The notes below the pieces were generated by a model that worked only from the letters and a program-made list of their open reading frames with translations, was not told the DNA's origin and made no database searches. A DNA stretch of 64,000 nt, taken from assembly GCF_003285265.1 (NCBI RefSeq), contig NZ_CP030239.1, positions 62,001 to 126,000 on the forward strand, read 5' to 3'. How positions within the stretch are numbered: position 1 is the stretch's first letter; every line of letters begins with the position of its first letter. Positions 20,534 to 29,214 of this stretch are shown piece by piece. Made by a program: the position numbers and the translations under genes. The stretch is from Paracoccus mutanolyticus (GTDB lineage: Bacteria; Pseudomonadota; Alphaproteobacteria; Rhodobacterales; Rhodobacteraceae).

Positions 20534-20655
20534 GGGCGGTTCTCCGGATCGGACAGGCAGGGGCAGCCGCCGGCCGCGCAGCGGCGGGGCATCGTCGTGG
20601 TGGGGAGAATGGCAGCGGGTCAGCGCCTCGAAGCTCGGGTAGGTGCGATCGGGCG

Positions 20656-21082
20656 TCAGGCGAAGCCGAGGCTCTGCAGCGCGGCCTCGATAGTGCCGCC
20701 CGGGACCGAGGCTTGCGGCGCGCAGAACATGGTCGAGACCATCTCGGTCGCCCCAGACCTGGCCCAGGTCCAGGCCCTGGAAGCCGCCATCCTCCAGCCG
20801 ATAGGCCGGCCGCACGGTGCTGCAGAAGAAGCGCACCTCGGAGGGCGCCCCCCATTGCAGCTGGGCGGTGCGGGTCTCGGGGCTGGCCGACACCGCCTGG
20901 CGCAGCCGGACCCGCACCAGCTCGCCCGGAACCGCGGCCGAGCCCTGCGCCTCGACCCGGCGGCCGCTCTGTTCGTAATGGATGCATTCGCCCATCTTGC
21001 AGCGGGCCAGATAGACCTCGGCCGTGGCCGGACCGGAAAGCGCCAGCAGCGCCGCCGCAAGGACAAAGGGGTTCGGGGTCAT
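20656..21082 (-). CDS. Small secreted protein of unknown function, frameshifted
   Basis: This begins MTPNPFVLAAALLALSGPAT, a clear signal peptide, at 21082 behind an AAGGAG site. The mature part has a cysteine pair (LARCKMGECIHYEQSG). A shift near 20740 leads to the ending GGTIEAALQSLGFA and the stop at 20656. About 140 residues are expected. It lies immediately upstream of the longer secreted gene and downstream of a zinc-ribbon gene on the same strand, so the three may form one operon. Confidence 0.6.
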
Positions 21083-21126
21083 GGAAGGCTCCTTGGAAAC
21101 GGGGAACTCGGAAAGGCGGCCGGTGT

Positions 21127-21432
21127 CAGCGGAACCAGTATTCCTGGCCGTTGCTGAAGACGACCGTCCGGCGGAACACGCCGGATTGGCATAGTCGCCA
21201 GGTCCATGCCGCAGAACTTCAGAAACTGGCGGTGATGGCGAAAGCGGCGCAGATCACCGGCTTCGGCCAGAACGGCCAGAGCGTTGACTGGCCCGATCCC
21301 GGGTGCCGACGCGCGGCCGCTGGCCAGCCGGCCCACGCCCTTCTGCGCGTGGCAGCCGGGGCAGACCCGCGCCGTCCGCTTCACCGGGGTGCCGCAATGA
21401 CCGCAGTCGATCGTCCGGCTCTGGCTCTCCAT
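21127..21432 (-). CDS. Zinc-ribbon protein interrupted by an IS110 patch
   Basis: The N-terminus MESQSRTIDCGHCGTPVKRT plus ARVCPGCHAQKG holds two CxxC knuckles (C10/C13 and C24/C27), the zinc-ribbon pattern. The C-terminus in another frame reads FRRTVVFSNGQEYWFR and stops at 21127. The middle is replaced by about 117 bp from an IS110-family transposase. No IS ends or target duplication are visible, so the replacement does not look like normal transposition. The function is unknown. Confidence 0.6.
21190..21306 (-). mobile_element. IS110-family transposase slice
   Basis: About 39 residues, PGIGPVNALAVLAEAGDLRR and FRHHRQFLKFCGMDLAT, belong to the transposase_20 (IS116/IS110/IS902) domain. The slice lies in frame inside the zinc-ribbon gene. 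Confidence 0.8.
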
Positions 21433-21809
21433 CCGTCTTGCCCCGCAAATTCACAGCATGGTTCATAATATGAAGTTTGCTTCATAGATATCAAGAGGCA
21501 ATCCGCGGCTCATCGCCGGCTGGACCGCATTGCCGACCCAATCGTCGAGCCCTCGCCTCCGTGCTTCGAATACTCTGTGCGCGAGGCGGGCCGTCGCAAA
21601 GAGCGGCCTTCGCGCCGGGCTGTCGATGCGCAAAATTTCGCTCCTTCGAGGGCAGCCGCCATCCGCCCGATCATGCGGGACCATGAGCAACATCGCGCGG
21701 TCCGGCTGGCTCAGCCCGGTCCCGTCAGGGGGAGACCCTGCCGCGCCGGTTGACCGCCGTGGCGGCATGCGGCTTGCTCATCCTCGTCGAGGCAGAGCCC
21801 GCGCACCGG
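21433..21809. other. No recognisable gene; overlapping palindromes at the left edge
   Basis: Just upstream of the zinc-ribbon gene, at 21462-21486, two overlapping inverted repeats occur (TTCATA-A-TATGAA and TATGAAG-tttg-CTTCATA) in locally AT-rich sequence. They could be an operator or promoter for the minus-strand genes. The rest is patchwork with no assigned product. Confidence 0.4.
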
Positions 21810-22001
21810 GGGGGGCCGGGCTTCCCATGGTCCCATGACCATTGCTTCAAGGCACCAGCGCGGGTGAGGCGGCACCCCTGCCCTTCACCGGGGATCGCCC
21901 GTGCCGCGTCATGCTGCTGCCGTCAGCGGGCCACGCCAATCTTCATTTGAACGGATCTCCATTTGAAGGGACGTTCATTTGAAGGGACGTTCAAATCTTC
22001 A
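21810..22001 (+). repeat. 192-bp direct repeat, copy 1
   Basis: This is identical to 23052-23243 except for one base (position 21830 versus 23072). The right 60 bases contain three phased 16-bp units (listed separately). The copies are 1,242 bp apart, in the same orientation. The interval holds a DnaE2 piece, an IS5-type piece and a small ribbon-helix-helix-like gene. Confidence 0.95.
21944..21991 (+). repeat. Phased 16-bp units (iteron-like), copy 1
   Basis: Units start at 21944 (CATTTGAACGGATCTC), 21960 and 21976 (both CATTTGAAGGGACGTT), directly head to tail. A partial inverted unit, CAAATCTTCA, follows. The spacing and the conserved CATTTGAA core resemble plasmid iterons or an operator array. 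Function is unknown. Confidence 0.7.
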
Positions 22002-22091
22002 TCTGTCCTGGGACGGGTCGCCGGTCAGATCCAGCGCGACGGCCCGGTGGTGCATCTGGTAGCGGACAAGGTCGAGGATCCGTCGCCTCTA
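22002..22091 (+). pseudogene. DnaE2-like C-terminal slice
   Basis: About 30 residues, VLGRVAGQIQRDGPVVHLVA and DKVEDPS, match the OB-fold end of error-prone polymerase DnaE2 (typical form: GRxQREGxVVHLVAxxLxDLS). This is a different segment copy from the DnaE2 part at 15.2-16.3 kb. Confidence 0.55.
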
Positions 22092-22097
22092 CAGAGC

Positions 22098-22328
22098 AGG
22101 CGCCGCGGTTCGCTGGCGATCTGGTTTGACCCCACGATGGCCTGGAAAGCCGAGCCCTCCGGCAGGCGTGGTCGTAAGCCCGGCTACAGTGATGCCGCGA
22201 TCCAGACCTGCCTGACGATGAAAGTGCTGTTTGGGATAGCGCTCAGGCAGATCGAGCCATGTTGCGCCACTGGTTCGAGCAACCATGGCGAGGCGGCTTC
22301 GTCGAGAGCCTGTTGCGGCTGAGGCTGC
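22098..22328 (+). mobile_element. IS5-family transposase, N-terminal fragment
   Basis: The frame GSLAIWFDPTMAWKAEPSGR then RGRKPGYSDAAIQTCLTMKV and LFGIALRQ is typical of IS5-group transposases. It continues with a shift into a degenerate FVESLLRLR. No terminal inverted repeats were recognised, and the DDE catalytic core is absent. Confidence 0.8.
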
Positions 22329-22719
22329 CTCGGGAAAGGGCTACTCCGACCCTCAGCCGATTTGTGCATCAGAGTCCCTCGACACCATAAAAGAGACGCG
22401 GTGATGATCGGCATCCACAATCCAGCGGCCACGGTGTCAGCGGAAGCTGTTCTGACCCCGCTATGGGAACGTCAAAGGCTTCTTTCATGCGAGGATGGCC
22501 TCCTTCGATCATGCCGTCGTTCGCTGCTGGCAGGGCACGGTCCGGGCGCCAGGCAGCTGCCCTTTTGCGGCACCAACGCGTCAAATCCTGCACCGCTTCA
22601 GCTGGTCATTTGAACCGTCAAAATCCACGGGAATCACTTTTGCCCTGGATTGATATCAAGACTCCGCAAACCCATAGAAATCCTATGTGCGGCGCGTGCG
22701 GGAACTGAGAATAAATCCG
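22329..22719. other. No recognisable gene
   Basis: This is about 390 bases within the interval between the two 192-bp repeats. A 74-codon minus-strand frame (22369-22593) exists, without a recognised product. Confidence 0.4.
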
Positions 22720-22920
22720 ATGGCCCGCCTGAGAAAGCTGACCGAAGACCAAACCAAAACGCGCCAGATCTCAGCCTACGACGAGGACTGGGCGGCCATC
22801 AAAAGGGCTGCAAAGCAGGCGGGACGTCACCTCTCACAGCTCCTGATCAGCAGCGCGAAGAACGCGCGGCAGCCTGCAAATCCTGTTCATCTGATCCGGA
22901 TAAAGGGCTGGCCAAGATAG
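22720..22920 (+). CDS. Small DNA-binding-like protein (ribbon-helix-helix type, tentative)
   Basis: This intact 66-residue basic protein begins MARLRKLTEDQTKTRQISAY, then DEDWAAIKRAAKQAGRHLSQ and LLISSA. A short beta-like stretch followed by two helices (DEDWAAIKRAAKQAG, HLSQLLISSA) fits the ribbon-helix-helix fold of plasmid mobilisation or copy-control regulators. It lies between the two iteron-bearing repeats, so it is a candidate for binding them, which is inference. A start 33 bases further upstream (22687) is possible. Confidence 0.5.
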   Translation: MARLRKLTEDQTKTRQISAYDEDWAAIKRAAKQAGRHLSQLLISSAKNARQPANPVHLIRIKGWPR

Positions 22921-23051
22921 CGCCCGCGCACCCGGTCGTTCAGGGCAAGCTTTGTCCGAGATGATCCGCCAGGCCGAGGCCCTGCCGCGCCGCTGACCGG
23001 CGGGCGGCGCGGCTTGCTCATTCATCTCGAAGGACAGGACCCGCGTTACCA

Positions 23052-23243
23052 GGGGGGCCGGGCTTCCCATGCTCCCATGACCATTGCTTCAAGGCACCAG
23101 CGCGGGTGAGGCGGCACCCCTGCCCTTCACCGGGGATCGCCCGTGCCGCGTCATGCTGCTGCCGTCAGCGGGCCACGCCAATCTTCATTTGAACGGATCT
23201 CCATTTGAAGGGACGTTCATTTGAAGGGACGTTCAAATCTTCA
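23052..23243 (+). repeat. 192-bp direct repeat, copy 2
   Basis: This is the second copy of the repeat at 21810-22001 (one mismatch). It ends at the same base after CAAATCTTCA. The sequence diverges sharply on both sides, so the boundaries are well defined. Confidence 0.95.
23186..23233 (+). repeat. Phased 16-bp units, copy 2
   Basis: Units at 23186, 23202 and 23218 have the same sequences as in copy 1. Confidence 0.7.
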
Positions 23244-23276
23244 GTAAGCGGGAAGCTGCGGGGGCCGCGCGCTGGG

Positions 23277-23408
23277 TCACGGCATGACCTGCAGTTCGTG
23301 GTTCATCTGCGGCATCATGTTCTGAGACATATGGAACATGACCCACAGCGAACCGGCCAGGACGATCACCACGATGACGATGGTGAACAGCGTCGACAGC
23401 AGCGGTCC
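23277..23408 (-). pseudogene. cyoD: Cytochrome bo3 oxidase subunit IV (CyoD), C-terminal fragment
   Basis: The minus strand reads LSTLFTIVIVVIVLAGSLWV followed by MFHMSQNMM and stops at 23277-23279. This last transmembrane helix plus NMM tail is characteristic of CyoD, a small membrane subunit of the quinol oxidase. Only the final 43 residues are present. Confidence 0.75.
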
Positions 23409-23413
23409 ATCTT

Positions 23414-23439
23414 CAAATGCAGGGACGTTCATTTCTTCA
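23414..23439 (+). repeat. Degenerate third copy of the 16-bp unit
   Basis: CAAATGCAGGGACGTT (23414-23429) followed by CATTTCTTCA keeps the 16-bp phase and the GGGACGTT half of the iteron-like unit. It sits exactly between the CyoD and aldehyde dehydrogenase pieces. Confidence 0.55.
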
Positions 23440-23444
23440 TGCTG

Positions 23445-23702
23445 CAGTGGACGGGCCGCCAGGGCGATATAGTCCAGCACCTTGCGGCGCTGCGGCTGCG
23501 TGGTGATGGGGCCGACCTGGGTATCCGCCTCCATCGGGTTGCCCAGGCGCGCGGTGGCGGCGAACTCCACCACCCGGCGCGTCACCTCGTCATGGGGACG
23601 GATGCAGCCTGCACCAGCAGCCGCGATCAGGTCTGCCCCGACGCAGAAAGGATGGCGCCCTTGCCCTCAAGCACGGACAAAAGGTCGCCGACACGGCTCT
23701 TG
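23445..23702 (-). pseudogene. Aldehyde dehydrogenase fragment, frameshifted
   Basis: This is read in two frames: LEGKGAILSASGQT, where the catalytic-cysteine motif GQTC should follow but is deleted, then SRLLVQ. It continues RRVVEFAATARLGNPMEADT and QVGPITTQPQRRKVLDYIAL. This is the C-terminal third of an NAD(P)-dependent aldehyde dehydrogenase. The catalytic cysteine itself is lost at the break. Confidence 0.75.
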
Positions 23703-24440
23703 CAACCTGCCCTGACGGCGCCATGAAAAACTCACGCAAAGCCGGTGAGCAGGCGCCGAATCTGGCGGCGGCCATCGCAGGTCACGCCCCGGAAAGGCGG
23801 TCAGGCTTTTGCCCGCTCCGTTTCTCGCCCAGATCGCCAATACGCGGACGTCGAAGCCCTCACCCGCGATCATCCCCGCGCGCTTGCAACAGATGATCCG
23901 CCGGGATTTGGCCGAACCGGCGCATGTTCTGGCCGAAGCGGTGCAGGAACTGTTCGTCCCGGCACGCGCAGCCGCCCTCGATGACTCCAACACGGAACGT
24001 GCTCTGGTAGTTGCGGAGCGGGTGCTAGGCAGGAAGCGGTGCTTCGGGTCCGAGTTGCTCGGTCTCCACGATCGGTCCGAGTCAGGCGTTTGCCCAACCG
24101 TGAAACGGCAGGGTTACAGTCCCAACCGCCAGGCATGGATTACAAGGCGCGGCGGTCCCGGACGCAAGCCCGCTTTCACAGGGCGCCAGCGGATGATGGA
24201 CCATCGCCGCTTGAGCGGCCGGCTGCGCGCAGGCGCGACAGCGCCCTGGTGCCACCGACCTTGTTAACAGAAGTTCCGCTCGCCGTCCTCGATGTTCCCT
24301 TTCACGAACCTGGCGGACGCTACCATAGCCATTCAGTTCAATGTGATGCCATGAAGTCCATTTTCGCACAGGCTCTGCGTGACCATGGCGATCAGCCATC
24401 CCGACTGTCGCGCGGTCCGGCAACACCCGATCATCGAGGC
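23703..24440. other. Unassigned patchwork
   Basis: A plus-strand frame (MIRRDLAEPAHVLAEAVQEL near 23898 and TERALVVAERVLGRKR near 23990) looks coding but is not recognised. No regulatory site was seen. Confidence 0.4.
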
Positions 24441-24444
24441 ACCG

Positions 24445-24850
24445 CCACGGCGATCGACGGCGACACGACGGTCCACGGCACCCGCATCCGCCTGACCGGC
24501 ATCGACGCGCCCGAAAGCGCGCGGCCTTGCCGGCGACGGCCGCGGCAAGCCTGGCGCTGCGGCCAGCGGCGGCGCTGGCGCTGACCGACCGCGTCGCCCG
24601 CCGATCGGTCAGCTGCCGGCCGACGGGCACCGTCCATGGCCGGGTCGTCGCGCACGCTCTACCAGGGGTCGCGCGACGGCTGGCTGGCGGCCCGTTACCT
24701 GAGCCACGTGAACGATTCGACGGCCTGATGCAACTGTCGGACACCGCCCTGCCGATCGGGCGGCACGCCGATCGAAATGCCCTGGGACTGGCGTGACCTG
24801 CAGGCGCGGCGCGCCGCCCCGGCACCGACTGCCGCGGCTCCTAGATCGGC
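24445..24850 (+). pseudogene. Thermonuclease-family (SNase-like) nuclease, frameshifted
   Basis: The frame GTATAIDGDTTVHGTRIRLT and GIDAPESA is the staphylococcal-nuclease-like core (typical VVDGDTxxxxxxRIRLxGIDAPE). It continues with shifts into AALALTDRVARRSVSCRPTG, then GRVVA, and ends MPWDWRDLQARRA. In alphaproteobacteria such proteins are usually secreted and start with a signal peptide, which is not seen here. At least three frame breaks are present. Confidence 0.7.
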
Positions 24851-24854
24851 CGGT

Positions 24855-25220
24855 CGCGCTGGTCTCGGCAGCTTGACGCAGAGACCTGCCCGGCGATCTC
24901 GCAGCTGCAAGAAGCCAACGGTTCTGAAAACTGCGCCGGAGGCTGAGAAGCTCGACCGCGACAAGACGGATCCCCTGCGAGAGCTGTGCCGAGGACAGCG
25001 CCTTCCGAGGCCCGGGGAACCGAGCGGCTCAGCTTTTGCTGCCCGTCATTCCAGCCATTGCACCAATGCACGGCGGATCATTTCCGGGCGGGTGGGCAGG
25101 TCTGGATCAACTTGGAGGACAGTCGTCGACGGCCTCATCAGGTTCCGTGGGAGGCGCATGAATGATAGCTATGCGGTTATCCTATTTTAGGTGGCGCCAC
25201 CGAATTAACCAATCTCACAT
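24855..25220. other. No recognisable gene
   Basis: This is the transition from high-GC patchwork to the lower-GC promoter region of the 25.3 kb cluster. No product was recognised. Confidence 0.4.
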
Positions 25221-25223
25221 CTA

Positions 25224-25261
25224 TTGACAATCACTGATATAATGCATATCACTTATATCAG
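25224..25261 (+). promoter_or_regulatory. Promoter with overlapping operator-like dyad
   Basis: TTGACA at 25224-25229 and TATCAC at 25247-25252 are 17 bp apart. An 8-bp inverted repeat, CTGATATA / TATATCAG (25234-25241 and 25254-25261), brackets the -10 box, a layout expected for repressor control. It lies about 70 bp upstream of the ATG at 25325. Confidence 0.55.
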
Positions 25262-25292
25262 GCCGAGAAGAGGCGGCAACCTCCCCTCGGCC
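25261..25292 (+). promoter_or_regulatory. Leader stem-loop
   Basis: GGCCGAG (25261-25267) pairs with CTCGGCC (25286-25292), with a smaller GAGG/CCTC pairing inside the loop. It lies in the leader of the 25.3 kb gene. No T-run follows, so an RNA-structure role is more likely than termination. Confidence 0.45.
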
Positions 25293-25324
25293 CTAATCAC
25301 GGTCAACCTGTATGGAGATCGACC

Positions 25325-25947
25325 ATGACTAGTCATTTCACAGGCGTTTGCGATGCCGGAAGCGCCTGCCCCACTGAGATGCGGTAGAAAGCAATCATCA
25401 GGGATTCGGAAGCACCGCTGAGGACGCGGCTTTGCGAGAACAGCGCGATCTCGCGCATGGGCGCCGGGATCCGGCCTGCGACCACTGGCTGCGGGATGCC
25501 GAGGCGGCGCGGACGGCGCTGGCGGCTGCGCTCGATGCCGTCTGCGCGACCGAGCCCGCGCGGGCCCAGGACCGGCCGCTGCGCCAGCTGGCGCGGATCG
25601 CGCGGGTCATGCTGCTCGCGACCGACGAGGCCGAGTTCGCCCAGGCCCATGGGCTGATCTCCGCGTTCGGCGCCGTGCTGCGCTGCCCCGGCAGCGGCCC
25701 GGTCGATCGGGGTGTCGACGAGATGCTGGCCGAGACACGCGCGCAGTTGGCCGCGGTCGCGGCGCTGCCGGATTACGCCCCGGAGGGGGATGACAGGGGC
25801 GGCGACGCGCTGGTGCCTGCCGCCGTGATCGGCCCGCAGGACAGCGCGCTGCGCCAGAGCTGCCTCCAGCCCCTGCCCCGTCCCGCCGACATGGCGCGCA
25901 AGCCCTCCCCGGCGCCCCGCGACCTGCCCGGCGCCGCGGCCGCCTGA
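25325..25947 (+). CDS. Hypothetical protein, first gene of accessory cluster, one frameshift
   Basis: The ATG at 25325 follows a GGAG site and starts MTSHFTGVCDAGSACPTE. The frame breaks near 25375 and then runs uninterrupted to 25947 with helical, Ala/Arg-rich sequence (HWLRDAEAARTALAAALDAV, RQLARIARVMLLATDEAEFA). The corrected size is about 207 residues. No membrane segment or catalytic motif is evident, and the family is not recognised. It has its own promoter/operator and is followed on the same strand by the zinc-ribbon/GIY-YIG and AAA-protease genes, which suggests an accessory operon. Confidence 0.55.
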
Positions 25948-26109
25948 CCGGCGCAATCGGCATGGGCCGCCGGAGCGGCCAGCGCAAGCGCCGCCCCCGC
26001 CGCCAACAGTCGCAAATAGCTCATGTCATCCTCCCTACCTTGATCTTCTCCCGCCCCGGGCCGTGCCGGGACGGGGAAGGAACCCCGCGCCTGCCGGAAG
26101 GATCGTCTC

Positions 26110-27037
26110 ATGTGTTTTTCCACCACCCCCGGCGCCGATCCGGCGCTCTCCACGGCCCTGCCCCGCTTTCCCGCCCCGATCCGGCCGCATTGGCAGGCGA
26201 CCGCCGCCGCCAAGGGCTTTCGCATCCTCGCCCGGTCCGGGACCGTTATCACCTGCTGCTGCGCTGCCGGACCTGCCGGCGCGACTTCCCCACGAAGCTC
26301 TTCGTGCTGATGCGCGGCCCGCCGCTCTGCCCGCATTGCCTCGCCGCGCGCCGCGCCGCGCTGGCGGCGGAGGCAGGCGCGCCTTCCTGGCCCCGATCCG
26401 GACCTAGCGCCACGGCCACTACCTTGCCCCCTGCGGCCACATCCTGCGCCGGCAGTTCGCCTGATCGCCCGGGTCGCGCGCGGCGAGACCGGGCTGCGCT
26501 GCGGCCGGCCACGCCGCGCGCGAGGCGGCCGAGGCCCGGCGCTTCGGCTGGCAGCGCCTCGGGCCCTGCCCGTCGGGGCGGCCGAATTACAGGCTTTATC
26601 GGCACCGCTGCGGCCATGTGCAGCGCGTGGCCCAGGCCAACATGCTCTGGGGCCAATGCGATTGCGCCGGCTTCGGGCAAGGCTGGAGCGCCAGTCCGAG
26701 CTTTCATTTCGGCCTGCCCTCGGCCGAGGCCATTGCCGCCCTGAAGGGCGCGGGCATCCTGCTTGTTGCCACCGCCACCAGCCCCGCGGAGGCGCGCGCC
26801 ATCGCGGGTCGTGGCCATGGCTTCGGGCCACGCGGCCTGCGCCTGCGAGACGGCGCTGCACCGCCAGCTGCGGCGCGCCCACCCCGATGCGGTGGTGCCG
26901 AGGGCCGAGTTCGCCGACGCGATCAACGCACCCGCGAGATCTATCGCCCGGCGCTGCGCCCGGTGATCGAGGCGCGCTCGACCGCGTCGCGGCCGACGCC
27001 GACGCCGGGTGTCCTGACCGCATGGCGCCCCGACTAA
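26110..27037 (+). CDS. Zinc-ribbon protein with GIY-YIG (T5orf172-like) C-terminal domain, broken
   Basis: This starts MCFSTTPGADPALSTALPRF at 26110. After one shift a zinc-ribbon region follows (LLLRCRTCRRDFPTKLFVLM, CPHC), then a second cysteine/histidine-rich part (YRHRCGHVQRVAQANMLWGQ, CDCAGFGQGW). The C-terminal part (ALHRQLRRAHPDAVVPRAEF then REIYRPALRPVIEA) resembles the end of the T5orf172/MUG113 GIY-YIG nuclease-like domain. The catalytic GIY-YIG strand region is replaced by a nitronate monooxygenase slice at 26702-26810. The stop is at 27035-27037. Zinc and nucleic-acid binding are plausible, but activity is doubtful as sequenced. Confidence 0.6.
26702..26810 (+). pseudogene. Nitronate monooxygenase slice inside the zinc-ribbon gene
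   Basis: In frame with its host gene, HFGLPSAEAIAALKGAGILL and VATATSPAEARAIA match the FMN-barrel of nitronate monooxygenase (2-nitropropane dioxygenase). About 35 residues are present. The host sequence picks up again directly afterwards, which makes this a replaced patch and not a tandem fusion. Confidence 0.75.
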
Positions 27038-27112
27038 CGCGATGTTCCACGCGACACGCCCCTGCGTGCCGCGCGCCCTGCCGCGCCGCGCCCCGGCCTC
27101 TGGAGATCCTGC

Positions 27113-29014
27113 ATGACCGCACGCACCGCCCGAGCCCCGACCCGCCTGGTGCCCATCGCCGCAAGCTGCTGCACCGCCTGCGCGTGGCACCGGCGAGGCG
27201 CTGCCCGATGCCGAGCTCGCCGCCGACCTCGGCCTGGCCAGCGCGCCCGCGGCCCTCACGCCCCGCGCGCTGCTGACGGCGCTCGCCTGGCCGCGAGCCT
27301 CGGCGGCCAGGCCGCCGTCACCGCCGCGCTGCGCCGGCGCGCTGACCCTGCTGCGCGGGATCCCGGCCGAGGACATCCCTCTGCTGCGCCAGTGCTGCCC
27401 TGCCTCCTGCCCGCGCCTGGCGGATCCGGAGCTGAAGCCGGACGACAATCCGCCGAAGCACCCCGGCGCCACCACGCTGCACCAGATCACGGCCCCCGCG
27501 CCCGGGCGCGGTGACGCGCTGCAGCACCCGCTGATCGCTGGCCTCGACAGCGCCGCGCCGCTGCTGATCCTGCTTGCCGAGGGCGCCGCGCTGCCCGACG
27601 CGCGGCCCGGCCGGCATGCGGTCATCCACGAGTTCGCGCCGATCGGTGCCGATCTGGACTGGGCGTCGTCGCGGCCCTGCAGCGCCTGCCGCAGGCGCGG
27701 CGGCCGATCGGCCCTGCTGCGCCAGGCCTTCGACAGGGCTCCACCTCGACAGGGCCGATGTCCTGCTGGCCCTGCGCGCGCCGACCCTCGCCGAACTCGC
27801 CGAACGCCTTGCCGCGACCCACAGCCCTGCGCCGGGCGACGCCGCCGCGCCGCCCACCCTCGACAGCCTCACCGGCGACGGCCCGGCGCTGCAGGCCGCG
27901 CGGCACCTGGTCGAGGATCTGCGGCTCTGGCGCGCCGGGCGCCTCGGGCTGGTCCGAGATCACCCGCCGCGCGCTCTTTTACGGCCCGCCCGGCACCGGC
28001 AAGTCCTGCGCGCCCAGGCCATGACGGCCTCGCTGGCGATCAGCGACGATCACCGGCAGCTTCGGCGAATGGCAGGCGGCGGGGCATCTGGGCGAGATGC
28101 TCAAGGCCATGCGCCGCACCTTCGCCGAGGCCCGCGCCCGCGCGCCGGCCGTGCTGATCCTCGACGAGCTCGACGCCGTCGGCAACCGTGGCGACAACGC
28201 CGGCCAGAACCAGAACTACCGCGTGCAGGTGGTGAACGCCTTCCTCGCGCTGATGGACGAGATCGCCCGCGCGCCCGGCGTCATCGTCGTCGCCACCTGC
28301 AACCACATCGACCTGATCGACCCGGCGGTGCTGCGCCCGGGCCGCTTCGACCTCAGGGTCGAGGTGCCGCTGCCCGATGCCGCCACGCTCGCGGGCGTGC
28401 TGCGCCGCCACCTGGCGCTGCCCGAGGCGGACCTCGCCGCGCTGGCCCGGCATTGCGTCGGCCTGAGCCTTGCCGACTTCGACGCCGAATGCGGGCGGCG
28501 CGGGGCGCGGCGCGCCGGGCCGGGGTCGCGCTCGACGCGGCCGGCCTCATGGCCCGGCTCGGCGCCGGGCGCGATCCGGCGATCGACCGCCGCGTCGCCC
28601 TGCACGAATGCGGCCATGCCCTCGTCACCACCGCGCTCGGGCGCGGCGTGGTGCAGCGCCTGGCGCTTGCGGGCAGCGGCGGCACGACCCGGATCGCGCG
28701 CCGCCCGCAGGCCGGGCTCATTGCCGACCACACCGACCTGCTGGCCGAGCTGATCGCCGGCCGCGCCGCCGAGCGGCTGGTGCGGGCGCTGTCTCCGCGG
28801 CGCCGGCGGCCTGTGGACCTCGGCCGGGGTAACGGCGGCGATCGACCTCGAGGGCCGCTACGGTCTCGGCGCCTATCCCGGCGTGGTCGAGACGAACATC
28901 TCGGCCAACGCGCTCAGCCTGCGCCCGACCGGCGGCGCGCCCGCGCCGAAGCTCAGCGAGGAGGAGGCCCGCGCCGCCACCCAGAACCTGCCCGCAACGC
29001 AAGAAGCCGGGCAT
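27113..29014 (+). CDS. FtsH-like AAA+ ATPase with M41 metallopeptidase domain, frameshifted
   Basis: The ATG at 27113 follows a GGAG site. Read across several shifts, the order is: an N-terminal region without the FtsH membrane anchor; Walker A LFYGPPGTGKS (about 27979-28011); Walker B AVLILDELDAVGNRG (about 28147-28190); sensor-1 VIVVATCNHIDLIDPAVLRP and the arginine finger RPGRFD; a helical lid; and the zinc site HECGH (28603-28617) in RRVALHECGHALVTTALG. A third-ligand region follows (DLEGRYGLGAYPGVVETN). This is a soluble relative of FtsH as found on mobile DNA. It ends near 29014. It probably acts as an ATP-driven protease, but its target is unknown. Confidence 0.75.
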
Positions 29015-29043
29015 GACCCCGCGCGTGGCCCGCGCGAGCTCTC

Positions 29044-29196
29044 CGCGACGACCCGCTTTTGCGCAGCCAGCGCCTTGATCTGTGCCGCCACCGTCGTGAT
29101 GCCGCCTGCCTCGCCGCCGCCCGTGTCGATATCGAGGATCACCGAATGTACAGACGGGTCGTTGGCCGCCTCGCGCAGCTGACGCAGCCGATGCAC
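29044..29196 (-). pseudogene. S49/SppA-type peptidase slice (phage head protease-like)
   Basis: About 51 residues on the minus strand, RLRQLREAANDPSVHSVILD and IDTGGGEAGGITTVAAQIKA, match the S49 peptidase core (typical DIDSPGGEAxG) used in phage capsid maturation. It lies directly behind the protease gene and is unrelated to it. Confidence 0.75.
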
Positions 29197-29214
29197 TCCA
29201 AAAGGATGAGCCCT

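Noticed and set aside
21810..23439. CRISPR array from the short repeats
   Set aside because: The units are directly adjacent 16-mers without spacers, only three per copy, and no cas genes are present.
25224..25243. TTGACA followed by TATAAT with eight bases between
   Set aside because: The spacing is impossible for a sigma-70 promoter. The pair TTGACA/TATCAC with 17 bp was used instead.
27113..29014. Calling this gene the housekeeping FtsH
   Set aside because: The membrane anchor is absent, the N-terminal region is different, and a more canonical FtsH (decayed) lies at 42.2-43.3 kb.
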